DNA of 64,000 bases. Source: Nepenthes gracilis. Its lineage: Eukaryota > Streptophyta > Magnoliopsida > Caryophyllales > Nepenthaceae. The notes below the pieces were generated by a model. The model was given only the letters and a program-made list of their open reading frames with translations. It had not been told where the DNA came from and ran no database searches. Where the stretch lies: the NCBI GenBank assembly GCA_033239525.1, contig BSYO01000011.1, positions 11,127,973-11,191,972 of the forward strand, written 5' to 3'. Positions 12,682 to 26,461 of this stretch are shown one piece after another (position 1 is the first letter of the stretch; each line of letters starts with the position of its first letter). The position numbers and the translations under genes are program-made.

Positions 12682-14274
12682 TGTAACGGCCTGAGTTTCA
12701 AAACACGATAATTAGGAAGCAATTAATGTTATCATGATCAAGAGTAGGCTTAATATATGTGGAAGAATATATATCGGAAGTAAAAATAGGACGAAAGCGG
12801 GCTAATGCTTGCTGGTGTGCTGCCAGCAGCATGGCGCCTTCCATGCGCTAGAGCGCGGCAGGTGTGCCAAAAATGGAACTTCTAGCGCGTTATCTTTTGA
12901 CATTTTGGAGACAAATAGAGAGAGAGCATGAGATGTTAGAGAGAGAAGGAGAAATCCAAGGCCCATGATTCCAAATCCGTCCAAGAGCCAATTAAAAAGG
13001 TGATAGATCGGGTTGAGACAAGTATACTTATACTCTACTCTTTTATTTTTCAACACATTTGTCTTATTTTCTTTGGGTATCTTCGTTTCAATACCCGATT
13101 AAGTTTACATTTTGTAGTTTCCAATACTCAAGTATGTATATATATGTGAATTTCATACTCAAATTTGTAGATTTAGTCAGTTTTTAGACACCGAAATCCT
13201 AACCTCGCATCTGGGACCTTTTACCCATGAATGTTTGGAGCTTTTGCTCAATTTGGATGTAGAATATGATTACCCATGACTTGGGCATGTTATTTTATCG
13301 ATTGAATATCCGAAATTGTGGTTTTATGTGAAATTTCAAATGAGAGACCTGAACCCGCGCCCGGACCCGTTTCACCATTCATTTTGGATTTTATTCACGA
13401 TTTGGCCTTAGATGATTGTTATCCATCATTTAGGCAATCAAATATGTGAATTCCATACCCGATTTAGTAGTTTTGACCCGTTTTCGGATAGGAACCAAAA
13501 CTCGCGCCCCGAAGGAGTTCACCAAATAAATTAAAATTTATGTATAAATTGGCTTTAGGATATTATTACCCACACTATGAATATGTTAATTTATCAATTG
13601 GGTGCATGAATTTGTAGTTTCATAGGGTGGTTTTATACTCTCCGAAATCCTAACCCGCGCTCCCTTTGGGGTTTCTCCGGATTAACCGTAATTTATATAT
13701 GATTTAGTTTTAGAAATTATGTAGCATGCTTTTTAGAAGGTATTGGATGTCCGGATGCTCTAAAGTTACATTCGGCTTACAGCGGTAAGAATTTCCTATA
13801 CATTTCAAGCTTTATGTTAAATTATGCATGTATCATAAATATATTAATCTGAAAGGTTCCAAAAATTATGTTATGAACCATTTGTTATGAATTATTGATC
13901 GAAAGTTTTAAGAATTCTATTTGGCATAATATTAGAAGGAAATTATGCATGGAATCAAGAATACGTGAGGACTTAAGCTCACAAAGAAATATGAAAAATC
14001 GCTCCAAAGAAGAATTATGCATGAACTATGATCGCGTGAGGACCCAAACTCACGAGGAAATATGGAAATAGGTTTATAGAAAAAGAAAATTGGATGATGA
14101 AGGAAATTCTGTAATTAAGTGAAGGACCTATGAACTGTTCTTCAGAGCAAACAATTACGGATATGAATACGAATACGAAACATTCTCCAACATAGTGGGA
14201 ATAAAGGAATTATATACTTAAGAGTAGAATTCTTCAAAGAAATAAGAAACTTGGACCGAGAATTAGGGATAATA

Positions 14275-16451
14275 TGAGATTCTGATCCCGAAATATGATA
14301 ATTATGGAATAATTATGTGGATAAAAATTATACTAATACTTAAGTATAGTGAAAAATTTAATATCGAAGCAAAATGATGTGAAATAGGCTAAGGAGTGTA
14401 GGGCGCTCGATCACCGCTCGAGCACTTCTCGAGTGTAAAAATACAAAAGTTGTGCTCGAGGATGCACCCGAGGCAAGGCGGGAGTGATCCCGACTACGAG
14501 CAGTGCGTTCGAGTGCACATCTACGAGAGTGGGCCCTTGAGGTCTAGTCGTGTGTTGCGCACGTGACCCTCTTTCCCTTTGTGTTTTAAAAGGAAGGTGG
14601 GGGTTTTAAAAGGAAGGCGGGGGTTTTGGTTGCAGCAGCCAACGCAGAACTGAAGGAGAGAAGGGAGAAAGGAGAGAGAAGAGAAAAGAAATGGGAGAAA
14701 TCTTCCGTCTAATCACGATCAGAGTAAGGGTAACTGTAGATTGAGCTCAGGCAAGTATATTTCAGACGTTATTTACTATTTTTACAGCTTTTCTATATCT
14801 CAAAAATGGTATTTATACTCTAAATCCATTTTTCCTCATGTTTACCGTAAATAATGCATGTTTTTTCTGATTAATCGGACAAATTTCATGTTTACTGGTA
14901 TGTACTGCTATATATGCCTTTGATTTCATGAAAATATATGTGTTTGTTATTCGTTTGTCGTCCAAAAATTTTGGCAAAACCCTAGGTACGAAAACTGAAG
15001 ATTTGATGCTTTATTTTCCATATTTTCTGATATAAAAAAGTTATTCTATAATGTGATAATGTCTCTGATGTGATTTATGTCTAAAGAATTTATACGGATT
15101 TATAATGTTAAATTTTTGAGGATTTGTAAAGTTAAATTGAAGGATTACAGACTATTACTGTATATTCTGAAACTAATTGAAGAGTTATTGTGAAATTATG
15201 ACTGACTTCTGATATTGAAAAGGTTTCAGTTAAGAAATAAGAAGAAAAATATTTTTGATACTGTTAATAAGGACCCAAGATTGATATACAGTCAGGTTAG
15301 GTTTTCTAACATGCCTTAGAACGTCACGGTGATAATCGAGGATAACTCTATCTATAGAATTATATGTGGTTCGCCCTTCCTCAAGGCATTAACCTAAAGG
15401 GTAGTTACTGCTATTGGCCGATGTTACCGTACTGAATCCCGTGAGAAGGGATGTCCTATGGGAAGGGACAATTACTGTTGGCCTTAGATTGTGTGGAGTG
15501 AATATAATCTATCCTCGATTATTTGTCGCATCTTCTAGTAGGGTCTATTGGTTGGATCCTTTACTGATAGAAAAGAAGATTTTTATATTTTATAGATTTT
15601 GTATCGGTTTCTATTTTTTATTTATATTTACCGATTTTTGATTTTTGAAGCTTGATTATTATTGGATTATGTTTTACTCGTGATTTATATATATGTTTCT
15701 GTTCCATGACAGTTCTGTAATTTTCTACATTTATATTCTGCTATAATTTCTGTAAATCACTATTTCATAGCATTTATGCTTTAACATACAATTATATCCG
15801 TTTTACTGCATTCTGTTTCACATGAAAGTTTTACTACATACTTGTATCTACCTTACTAAATTTTGGCTCACTGTTTTATTATTTTTCCCTCCAGATAATA
15901 CTGTAGAGCTAATACTAGATGAGAAAGAATAATTAAAACTTAACCTGAAGACATTATGGAGACTTGAAGTATGTTGGAGAATATTGAAAAGATACAGTTG
16001 AATATAATTGCCTAATTTTGTAGATGGATCTTATATATATGGATACCGTACATAAAATGTATGTCATGTGTGTAATGAAATAGGAAATTATGCTTATCCA
16101 AGTTTATAGTTCTGCTTCCGCTATATGTTTTCTAGATTCTGTACAGGTCCTAAATGACATCTCTATCCCAAACTGTTAGTATAGTAGATAGAAAATGTGA
16201 AATATAAGTTGTAGAGAATTATACGGCGTCTGTAATCCTATGTCTGAAATAAGAGTTCCTGTTGATGGATATGATGATATTGTTCTGTATGTTTGTAGGT
16301 TATAAATAGCATTTGTATTTTCATTTAGCCTAATTTTAGAGGAGATTCTATCCATTTTTTTCTAGAACTTTAGGTTGTTAATTAGGTTTAGATTTCTATT
16401 TTCTGTAATGATGAAAAATTCTAAGAACAAAAAAAAATCTGTTCTGTCATA
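14275..16451 (+). repeat. D 5' LTR (2177 bp)
   Basis: Starts TGAGATTCTGATCCCG and ends TTCTGTCATA. It matches 20039-22154 along its length, with many transitions. Around 14581-14640 it carries a short tandem duplication (GGTGGGGGTTTTAAAAGGAAG) absent from the 3' copy. A purine-rich GA tract follows at 14655-14700, in the presumed 5' UTR. Confidence 0.9.
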
Positions 16452-16452
16452 A

Positions 16453-16465
16453 TTGGTTTCAGAGA
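16453..16465 (+). promoter_or_regulatory. Primer binding site of element D
   Basis: TTGGTTTCAGAGA follows the 5' LTR and differs from the tRNA-iMet complement TGGTATCAGAGC at two positions. It sets the orientation of D as left to right. Confidence 0.75.
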
Positions 16466-19400
16466 AAACAAGATGTCTTAAGAATGATTTGAATCATTTG
16501 TAGAAGTTTAGAAAATGATTATGACTGACTGAATAAATAGGTATAGGTATAGGATAAACTAAGTCTTAGGCATTCTAATCTAAGTTAAAAATTGACTTGA
16601 ACCAAGATTTAGTGATTAGATTAATCGATATTGAGTGTAGGCTAAGCCTATATTGATCGATTTAGATTTAAGGATTCAAATCGAATTGTTCTATATTGAG
16701 ATAGAAATAGAGTGGTTAGAATTAGATGGAATGTTAGGCTTTGGCCTTATAGATTTAATTTGAAATGTATTGATTCTAACCCTCCATTTGAGCTGATTAC
16801 TTGAAATTAGGGATCCTGTGATGTTTGTAGTTATAGAAAATAGTATGACCTTTAGATGAGGGCCTTCCTTAGGATGTTGGTCAACCGCAATGATGAGGAG
16901 AAGAAATTGCCTAGGAGCACCTCAAGATTTTTAATCTAATCAGTACTGAGCCAGTGATAAATGTGATAGTACCTAAATAAGGTCTAAGTAGTTAATTTAG
17001 TTTGAGAAAAATTTAATTGGCCTTGGTGTGAGATTTTTAGGATTGGTACACCACTAAGAGGGATGCTTAAGTTTGATGATTAGATATGATGGATAGGATA
17101 GAATTGAAAACTTAAGGACAAGATGTGAATCTTGTGGATTCTGAAGGTGTTGGTAGTATTGACAATAATCGGATGCTTGAAAGAAAATAAGTTAATATTA
17201 CCTCAGATAAGATAAAAGGTGAAGATTACCTTGGGTGTGAATTTCAAGAATAAAAAGATATTGCAGGGAATATTGTGGTCTTGATATGGACAAAAATTTT
17301 ATTGAAAAGAAGTTTTTGAGAGAGTACTTGGGATAATTTGATTGCATGATAGAGGATTTCCTATGTTCTCTTAGGTTGGATAGAAAGGAAGTTTGATACC
17401 TGAAACTGAGGTTTCGTAGTGCTAGTATATGTATTGAAGTAATGTCTGTCATGGTGGAAAGCGATAACCCTGAATATTGATATCTCAGTATATGCAGTAT
17501 ATTTAAGAAATGATCTTGAGGATTTAAGTATAATCGATAAGGATATTTGGTGGACTTTGAAATAATTAGAAGTTAATATTTTGATGATTGGGAGTCTCTG
17601 AGATTAAGATACCCGTAAGACAAGTGAAGGATCACTATAAACCAATCTCGCTATCGGGACAAGTATGGTTATGAAAATATGAAAGGAGAACCCTTGTGAT
17701 TTTTGCTTAAGGTTGATCAAATGGTGAAGCCTCTGGGTTTTAGTTAGATTATTGTAAAAATTGAGTGGTCTGACTGGAATGAATAAATTAACTTGACAAT
17801 GGAATATTAAGTTCCTGAATGTTAAGGTTTCAATGGTAATTGGAAACTATGCTGAAGTTTTTGAAATGATTGTCCCAGTTGTATTTTATGCAAGTTATAA
17901 TAAAAAATTTGTGGATTTTGCCTCAGAGATGTTGACTTCTTTGAGAATTTTGGGTTCTGCTGATCCTTTGAAAAGTTGGAATGGTATTCAAGGATGTCGG
18001 CGTAAATTGTAATTGAGAAAATGAAGTACCCTATAATTAAGTTGTGAATTCTGAGTAAGAGGCAAGGCCAATCAATCAAGGATATGTGCTAAGTTTAATT
18101 AGAAAATGTGGTTACCTCTTTTGAAGTCGGGAAATGACAAGTTGAGAATCTGATTATGAAAGTTTTGAGGAATATATGTATTTGGGGGCAAAGATCAAGT
18201 CAAACTATTTTAATGAGTGGTTTAGATGCAATTGAAATCGACATTAGCCTCTTAGAATTTGTGCAGAATTGGAAGAGCATCGGTTAGAAACTGTTAAAGG
18301 AGTTTCAAGGCTTCTAGAAAGTAGAAATTAACTAATGGACCGAGTAAGTTGCTGAGTAAGTTAGCACAGGTGGTAATGTTCTTAAAAATGATTAGGATTT
18401 TGTTATTCTGTATCATTAGGTATGTACCCACGAGCAAAGTGAAGGATGAGCTATGGTTAAAATTATTTTACCCGTAACTGAAATTTTGTGATGAGGTTCT
18501 TACCTTGAGGACTTATAGATCGTGCCCTGGGAGGAATTAATGTCTTGGAAATCCAAGAGTTAAGAACTATGATAGGTGGACCTTGATATTTTTAAGGAAG
18601 GTAAATGTTAAGATTAATGGATGATATTGAAAGTCCCCCATTTCAGAAATTGTGGAATTGCCTCGGAATTAGCTCTGTTCTAATAATTTTAAAGATTAAA
18701 GTAATTATGTTGCGATGGAACAGTAACCTTAAGAAATTCCAAGTGCTCTAATACTGTTAAGGAAATTCTCGGATTATTTTTTTGTATCGCTAATAAATCG
18801 ATATCCTTAGGATAAGTGGAAGAAGGATTCCTAGTTGGAATTACCCTTTCATTGTTCAAGGTCAGTAATTGGAAGTTTCTATTAAGAAATTGTGGATTCT
18901 ATCTTAGGAGATAGTTTTATCTAATAAGTTAAGAGTCAGAATAACCATGTTATGACAGAAACTAACCTTGGGAATTTACAAGTGGATAGGTTTGTCTAAA
19001 GACCTTGTAAATGAATTTCTGTATCTTGAAAAGAACAAGCATTAGTATTGGTAGAGCATGCTAAGGGTCTATATAGGCTTGATGTGCCTTAGTGCCTTAA
19101 AGGACATGAGAAAGGAAAATTGTCGGTAGGCTCAATTGCTTGAAAAATAAAATGCCACATTCCTAAGTTGGGAAGTGAAATTGTGTTCGGAATGTTGGGA
19201 TTATGAAATTTTGAGATAAGAAAACCCTGGTGAGTTCGTGTTAGAACAACCCACTAATTATGATTATGGAAGACGTATTTAGGTTTAATCAATGGGCTTA
19301 TCGGTATGCCAACGAGATTTGAAATTACCCAGTGTAGAAGTTTTGAGATTCTAAGGTTGCAAATTGTTAAGGCCTTGAAATTTTAGGTAATGATCTAAAA

Positions 19401-20025
19401 CTGTATTGAAATTATGATTACTGTTATAGTTAGGATTTTTGTTCTATGGTGAATTGAGAACCTATGAGGATTATTTTCGTGATATAGCTATCTTAAAATC
19501 AGTTTTGATTAAGGTTACTGTGTAAATTGGGTGTTCAAAATGGAATATGTATCTGATGGAAATATCGATTTGATTACATACTAACGAAATGTGGAGGATG
19601 TAAAGTATCCTATCTTAGATATTTGATTTTGATTTGAAATTTATGTCAGAATCTTAACCGAGCTCGGTAAACAAATTGGCATGTTTGGTTGAAATCGTGA
19701 TAGTAAATGGTAATCGGATGATTAGTCCCTATGTATTAAGATCTAAATTTTGAAATTCGGGGAGAATACTCCAAATTTGAGGCATTTTGCTTGTATAAGT
19801 TTTGGAACTAAGTTAGAAAAGTGGTTAATGAAATAGATTTATCTTCAGACTTAGTGAATTTGGATCTGGAAAGGACGCGTCAAATAATGAGGATCCAGGC
19901 AATTCTGATATTTATATTTTTCTAGGATAACTATCCTATTTTAGAAATGAATTGGAGACATTAAGAAGGTTTCTTGACTCTGAAAATTTAAAGATCGTTA
20001 AATTTTGAAGATGAAATTTCTATAA
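16466..20025 (+). pseudogene. D internal region, coding capacity lost
   Basis: No frame longer than about 90 codons reads in the sense direction and I could not place gag, RT or integrase motifs with confidence. The final part (about 19990-20036) has the pol-end signature AAGATGAAATTTCTATAAG followed by a purine tract, shared with F and C. This shows it once encoded a chromovirus pol. The length is about 1.5 kb less than expected, so deletion is likely. Confidence 0.55.
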
Positions 20026-20036
20026 GTGGGGGAGAG
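20026..20036 (+). promoter_or_regulatory. Polypurine tract of element D
   Basis: GTGGGGGAGAG directly before the 3' LTR. This is the plus-strand priming site of reverse transcription. A matching tract precedes the 3' LTR of C at 40799-40811. Confidence 0.8.
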
Positions 20037-20038
20037 TG

Positions 20039-22154
20039 TGAGATCCCGGTCATAAAATATGATAATTATAAAATAATTATGTGGATGAAAATCATACTAA
20101 GGCTTAAGTATAGTGAAAACTTTAGTACCGAAACAAAATGAGACGAAATAGGTTAAGGAGCGCAGGGCACTCGATCACCGTTCGAGCGCTTCTCGAGCAC
20201 AAAAATGCAAAAGTTGTGCTTGAGAGTGTGCCCGAGGCAAGGCGGGAGCGATCCCGGGTACGAGCAGTGCGCTCGAGCACCGGTCATGTGTTGCGCACAT
20301 GTCCCTCTTTCCCTTCGTGTTTTAAAAGGAAGGTGGGGGTTTTGGTTGTAGTAGCCGACGCAGAACCGAAGGAGAGAAGGGAGGAAGGAGAGAGAAGAGA
20401 AAAGAATGGGGATAAATCTTCCATCCAATCTCGATCAGAATACGGATAACTGTAGATTGAGTTCAGGAAAGTGTATTTCAGACGTTATTTACTATTTTTA
20501 CAGGTTTTCTATATCTAAAAAATGGTATTTATACTCTAAATCCATATTTCCTCATGTTTACCGTAAATAATGCATGTTTTTCCTGATTAATCGGACAGAT
20601 TTCATATTTACTGGTATGTACTGCTATATATGCCTCCGATTTTATAAAAATACATGTGTTTGGTATTTGTTTATCTTCCGAAAATTTTGGTGAAACTCTA
20701 GGTACGAAAACTGAAGATTTAATGCTTTATTTTCCATAATTTCTGATATAAAAAAGTTAATATGCAATGTGATAATGTCACTGATGTGATTTATGTTTAA
20801 AGAATTTACACAGATTTATGCTGTTAAATTTATTAGGATTTTTAAAGCTAAAATGAGTGATTATAGACTATTACTATATATTCTGAAGCTAACTGAAGAG
20901 TTATTGTGAAACTCTGACTGATTTCTGAAACTGAAAAGGTTTTCAGTTAAGAAATAAGTAGAAAAATATTTCTGATATTATTAATTAGGATCAAGATTGA
21001 TATACAGTCAGGTTAGGTTCTCTGTCATGCTTTAGAACGTCATGGTAGTAATTAAAGATAACTCTATCTATGGAGTTATATGTGGTCTACCCTTCCTCAG
21101 GGCTTTAACCTAGAGGGTAGTTATTGCTACTGGCCGGCGTTACCGTACTAAATCCCCAGAGAAGGGATGTCTTACAGGAAGGGACAACTGCTACTAGTCT
21201 TAGATTGTGTGGAGTGAACACAATCTATCTTTAATTATTCTCCCCCTCTACTAGTAGGGTCTACTGGTTGGGTCCTTTACTGATAGAAAAAGAGATTTTC
21301 TATATTTTATAAATTTTTTATTGATTTCTGATTTCTGATTTATATTTACCGATTTCTGATTTTCGAAACTTGATTATTATCGGATTATGTTTTACTCGTG
21401 ATTTATATATATGTTTCTATTTCCTAACAATTCTGTAATATTCTGCATTTATATTCTACTATAATTTCTATAAATCACTATTTTATAACATTTATACCTT
21501 AACATGCAACTATATCCGTTTTACTGCATTCTGTTTTGCATGAAAGTTTTACAGCATGCTTACATATACCTTGCTGGATTTTGGATCATTGTTTTACTGT
21601 TTTTTCTTCCAGATAATACTGTAGAGGTACTACCAGACGAGAATGAATAGTTAAAGTTTAACCTAAAGATATTCTAGAGACTTGAAATATTTTGGAGAAT
21701 CTTAGAAAGATACAGTTAAATGTAATTGCCTGATTTTGTAGATGGATCTTGTATATATGGTTACTGTATATAAAATGTATATCATGCATGTGATGAAACA
21801 GGAAATTATACTTCCGTAGGTTTATAGTTTTGCTTCCGCTATATGTTTTCTAGATGGCATCTCTATTCCGAACTGTTAGTTTAGTGAATAGAAAATGTAA
21901 AATGTAAGTCGTAGAGAATTATACAGCATTTGTGATCCTGTGTCTAAAATAAGAGTACCTGTTGATGGATATGATGATGTTATTTTGTATGTTTGCAGGT
22001 TATAAATAAGATTTGTATTTTTGTTTAGCCCAATTTTAGGGGAGATTCTGTCCATTTTTTCCTAGAACTTTAGATTGTTAATTGGGTTTAGGTTTCTGTT
22101 TTCTGTAATGACAAAAAATTTTACGGACAAAAAAAATAAATCCGTTCCGTCACA
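20039..22154 (+). repeat. D 3' LTR (2116 bp)
   Basis: Starts TGAGATCCCGGTC and ends TCCGTCACA. Direct repeat of 14275-16451. Two overlapping reading frames on opposite strands at 20138-20449 fall within it and are chance frames of a GC-richer patch. Confidence 0.9.
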
Positions 22155-22644
22155 AATAATAAACTTTGACATGCCATAATATCACCGTGGAAGCTCAATG
22201 ATTACACTGACCGTATATCATAACCGTATTTAGCGGGTGATATTCTTTGCCATACCTTAATATATTATAGTGAAAGGTCATTGTCTGTATGGATGCCGTT
22301 TGCGGTAATGGATAATAGCCTCGTCTATAGGGTTGATATGTAGACGGTTTGCCTCTGGGTCAAGAATAGGAGGAGATGGAGTTTTGATTGTGTATGTGCA
22401 CACAGTCCGGGCAACGACCGACTGCTCCTTTAATCTGCAAGGCCTATTGGCTCTGATCCCTCAACGAAATAAGTTTTCAGCAATGAATTAATAATTAAGA
22501 AAATGATAAGGGAAATAAACCCGAGAAAATATGAAACGAATTATGAAAATAGTCCATTCTAAATCATGAACTACAATCTCATATGCGCCTCTATCCTTCA
22601 TATATGCGTTATTATGTTTTGAACACGAAATTATACCCGCCTTT

Positions 22645-22646
<2 letters not shown>

Positions 22647-22702
<56 letters not shown>

Positions 22703-22726
22703 ATGTGTGTGTGTACGCGCGCGCGC
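22647..22726. repeat. 80-base alternating purine-pyrimidine run
   Basis: A strict purine-pyrimidine alternation that moves from (AT)n through (GT)n to (GC)n without a break. It lies in the distal part of solo LTR E. Such runs, especially with a GC end, are known to favour Z-DNA under torsion; any role here is inference. Confidence 0.85.
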
Positions 22727-25179
22727 CTTATTGAACTGCTAGCTCACTCTTACTTCTTCCTTTCAGATGAGATTTACGAGCGAACGCCCAATTAGATAGA
22801 GTATGGAGAGAGATTTCGTAGAAGAGATCTATTGGACTTTGAAGACTTGGAATTTTAAATATGATTGATGTAATGTCATGTAAGTAGCTGGTTAGGTTTT
22901 ATGTTATGTAATAAATGGTGTTATAGCACGTTATTTGATATTATGGATCATTCTTCTGCTTCTGTAACTTATTTATGGATATAGAATACTTCCACAAGTA
23001 TGAGTTAGGTTTTTGAGTAAGTTTCCTAGAAAGCATCTTTATTTTGATCTAATATGGTAGTTGTGAGTATTGTGTTGGAGCCATGATGATATGGCGTTTG
23101 ATTGATCTTGTATATGAGTTGTGTATGTGGTGATGGATAAATTTTGGAGGTCTATTTATTTAAAATATCTTGTACAGGTTGAAATATTCAGGTATTATGT
23201 ATGATTTTTCTCAATTTTTAGAGGAAACTCTATCCAATTTTTTATAGAAATTAAGTAATGTATTCTTGATTGAAATCGTGTTAATTTATATTTTGGGTGA
23301 AGTATGATTGTTGATGAAGGCCAAAAATAAAAAATGATGACCTGTTTTGTCACACACCTAGTCAACTGCTAATTTCTACTCCGCCCCATAGGGTATAAAT
23401 TTGTACTCATCTGAAAGTTAGAAAATAGTGAGCTAAATACTCAATGAGGCACAATATAATTAAGGACAATAAGCAATATACTCAAAATAAATTAAAAGAA
23501 AGGGAATAAGAGTATAATATAGATGTATAAGTATGAAGTATGATCAAATACACTTTTCAAAAAATGTTTATCTTTTCACATTTTATATCTAATTCCTTTA
23601 AATTCTAAAATATATAAAAATTCATCCATTATTTAGGGATCAGGGCTAGTAGGCTTTACCAATTAACGAAGTAGTCGAATGAGAAACGGAATGAATATGC
23701 ATCCACACTCTTTAAGGTACTACTCACGATACCACAACTTTAACTTCTCGTGACGAACGGTATGCCTTTCATTCGATATATGAGGTCAGATAACACTTAT
23801 GCCAGCATAGCATCTCTTGTGGCCCAAGAGCATTCCTCGGTCTACCACTACAATATTCTAAAATATGTTAGGGAATACTACATTTTGAAATATAAATTAT
23901 TGGTCCAATTTCATGATTACTTTCATTTTTCATATTAGAAACTCCGTACAAATATTCATACTTCTTTTTCTTTAATTTTCTCACATCGGGAGAAAGCTTC
24001 AAATATCAGATAAGTGATAGCAAATTGTAGAGTTCTGATTTTTTGATATAAATTTATAATTTCATATTCTTGTAAATATGGATACAGATTTCATATTTTT
24101 ATATTTTTTGGATGCGGATACAGATTGTCATATTCTTGTTGATACAGATATGTATTTCTATATTCTTGTAGACTTAAATCTTTACATGATTTCAAATAAT
24201 GCACAAATTAACAGAAAACTTGGAGAAAATTAGGAAATCCTTACCACGTTGAGCCAAATAAAATTTTATAACTTTTGGACAATAAATCCCTTCACAAAAA
24301 ATCCAACATAATTTCTGAAATGTATACAAAATAACATATATAAAATACATGTGAATAAATTCTAATATTCACGTCCATGAGTTAGGATTCTAATTTTGTA
24401 AGGCCAATTCATACAAAAATCTCAAAATAAACGGATAAATATAATGGGGCACGGGGTTAGGGTTTCCATGAACACAATATTGTATAAAACTAGCAAGTCA
24501 GATATTACATCAACAAATATACATACTCAAGATATGGGTTTCATAAAATATAAGTTTTGATGGGTATCGGAATAAAAATATCCAGAAAAAACAGAACAAA
24601 AAGTGCAACAAGAGGAATAAAAGTATATGAGTACACTTGCCTCGATCCAATCTATAATTTCTTCAACTAGCTCTAAGTCGAAAACGGACTCGAAAGCCTC
24701 AATCTCCCATTCTCTCTCTCTTCTTCTTCACATTCTCTCTCTCTCTCTCATCTCTTTGCATTTTTTGAAAAATGGCTGAAGAAAATAATTCGTGCATTTA
24801 AATACCGGGACTAGCGCCGCGAGCATCGAACATGCTATTTGGGCGTCGTAGCACTGAAAATTGCTCCTCGGGTGTGCATCGGACGTGCATTGGACGCACC
24901 AATTATAGAATTTGCGCCTTGGATGCACCTTGGGCATGCCTTGGGCACGACATTCTATTTTTTGTGCCTCTGTTGGGCCTTGAGCTGGGCTCGGGCATGG
25001 GTCAGGCCTGTAGTGAGCCGATTTCAGGCCCATGTCGTTTGAGACCTATTTTAAACATTCTAACTCAATTTTTTACATCCTTAGACCCTAATTTTGATTA
25101 TATTTGCTTAATAAGTCACGATTATTATAATTTAAAAGTCAAATCTTATTTATGGATTAACTTTTCAAGGTTTACAATG

Positions 25180-25184
25180 TCGGT
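25180..25184. repeat. Target-site duplication, left of G
   Basis: TCGGT, identical to 27479-27483 on the other side of solo LTR G. The intact F LTR has a single TCGAT/TCGGT-like word here. Confidence 0.9.
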
Positions 25185-25324
25185 TGTAATGTACCGGTTT
25201 TTTGAACATCATAATTTCAAGTAATTCAGGTAATATAATTAAAATTAGACTTAATTCATGTGAAAAAATTAAGTTTCGGGATTGTGGGACAATTTGACGG
25301 AGTGGGCTTGCCGGGCGCCTGAGA

Positions 25325-25333
25325 TTTATAAGG
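25325..25333 (+). promoter_or_regulatory. TATA-like box in solo LTR G
   Basis: TTTATAAGG, about 50 bases before the GA-rich tract. It is the likely core promoter of the LTR by position. Confidence 0.4.
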
Positions 25334-26461
25334 CTGCAAGGGTTTGTTCGGGCCATTTTTCACGGCCTCAGCAGGAAAGAAGAGAGAGAGAGAATGATGA
25401 AGAAGAGAGAGAAGGAATAATTCAAGGTTCCCGAGTCCAATTCTGAACTCGAGTTAATTAGAGAAGTTGTAGATCGAGTCGATACAAGTGCACTCATGTC
25501 TTTTTCTTTCTTTCTTTGCACTGTTCATCCGGTCACATTGGGTACTTTTGTCTCGATATCCATCCATACTTTTATTTTCATATTACCCATGACTTGACCA
25601 TGCACATATATGAATTTCATGTTTGATTTTTTTAGTTTTGATTGGTTTTTCAAACGTGAAACCCTAACCCGCACCCGGATGCTTTACCCACTTATTTTTG
25701 AGGCTTTTATATAAATTGGCTCTAGAATATGATTATCTATACCTCAAATTTGTTAATTTAACAATTAGGTATTCAATTTGATAGTTTAATGTGGTTTTGT
25801 ATATTAGGAAACCATAACTCGTGGCCCGGCATCTTTAGTCACGAAAATTAGGGTTTGTACATGATTTGGCTTTAAAATTTGAAAATCCTAATTTTATGGG
25901 CGTGGATATTCTGATTATTTGCCATTTATGTATATTTATTTTGTATATGTTAATTTTACGTGTTTCGGGAATATTGTCGGACGTGAAATGAGATAATTAT
26001 CCACATATACATTTCATATGTTATTTTGTATATGTTATAAAAATTATGTTGCATGAAATTATAATGAAATTTATTATTTGAAAGCTCTAAAGTTATACCC
26101 GATGCTTTGTAGTAAGAATTCCTTACATATTTAAAGCTTTATGTTGATTTATACATATAATTGAAAGCATGTGAAGACATGAATGTATAAGAAATGATTA
26201 TCCGTATTTGTATCAAAGAATTATGAAAGACTTTCGAAGTATATGAAGGAAATGTCACAATTTAATATGTTATAATTTATTCTCTCGGAGTGAGAACTCT
26301 GTGACAGAAGTTTAGTGGAATTTCCCTTAAAGAATAAGAAATTTGTAAAACCTGAAACAAAGATTTATATTTCAGAGGTAGTATTTCATGGCATGTCTTA
26401 GAATATTACAGTGATAGATCGAGGAATGCTCATGACCCACGGGAGATGTTCTGATGGTATA

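Larger units (their letters stand above)
14275..22154 (+). mobile_element. Element D, decayed chromovirus with both LTRs
   Basis: Two direct LTRs (14275-16451 and 20039-22154), an iMet-type primer site after the first and a purine tract before the second define a complete insertion of 7880 bp on the plus strand. The internal region is only 3.6 kb, short for an autonomous chromovirus (about 5 kb), and has no reading frame of note, so D is defective or a non-autonomous derivative. Flanks are TAATA on the left and AATAA on the right: AT-rich and not an exact duplication. It interrupts solo LTR E. Confidence 0.85.
12682..23354 (+). repeat. Solo LTR E (Tekay-like), interrupted by element D
   Basis: E begins TGTAACGGCC and ends TTTTGTCACA. 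Its own sequence is 12682-14274 plus 22155-23354, about 2.8 kb, with no internal region. Alignment to solo LTR G shows the two parts are contiguous: D splits E inside the block that reads GCATGTCTTAGAATATTACAG in G (near 26390). After the start comes a GA-rich tract at 12910-12950, as in the other chromovirus LTRs. It is most simply a solo LTR left by LTR-LTR recombination within the F LTR. Confidence 0.75.

Noticed and set aside
20138..20449. Overlapping 103- and 91-codon frames on opposite strands
   Set aside because: They lie inside the D 3' LTR, are broken in the 5' LTR copy and have arginine/serine-rich low-complexity translations.
14270..22161. Exact target-site duplication for element D
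   Set aside because: TAATA and AATAA are offset AT-rich words; a real duplication may have mutated, but the match is not exact.
22583..22795. 70-codon frame with a Tyr-Ile run
   Set aside because: It is the translation of the alternating AT/GT/GC run.
24728..25224. 130-codon frame and an overlapping minus-strand frame
   Set aside because: They lie inside the F LTR and the left copy (6170-6576) has different, shorter frames; chance openness of a GC-richer patch.
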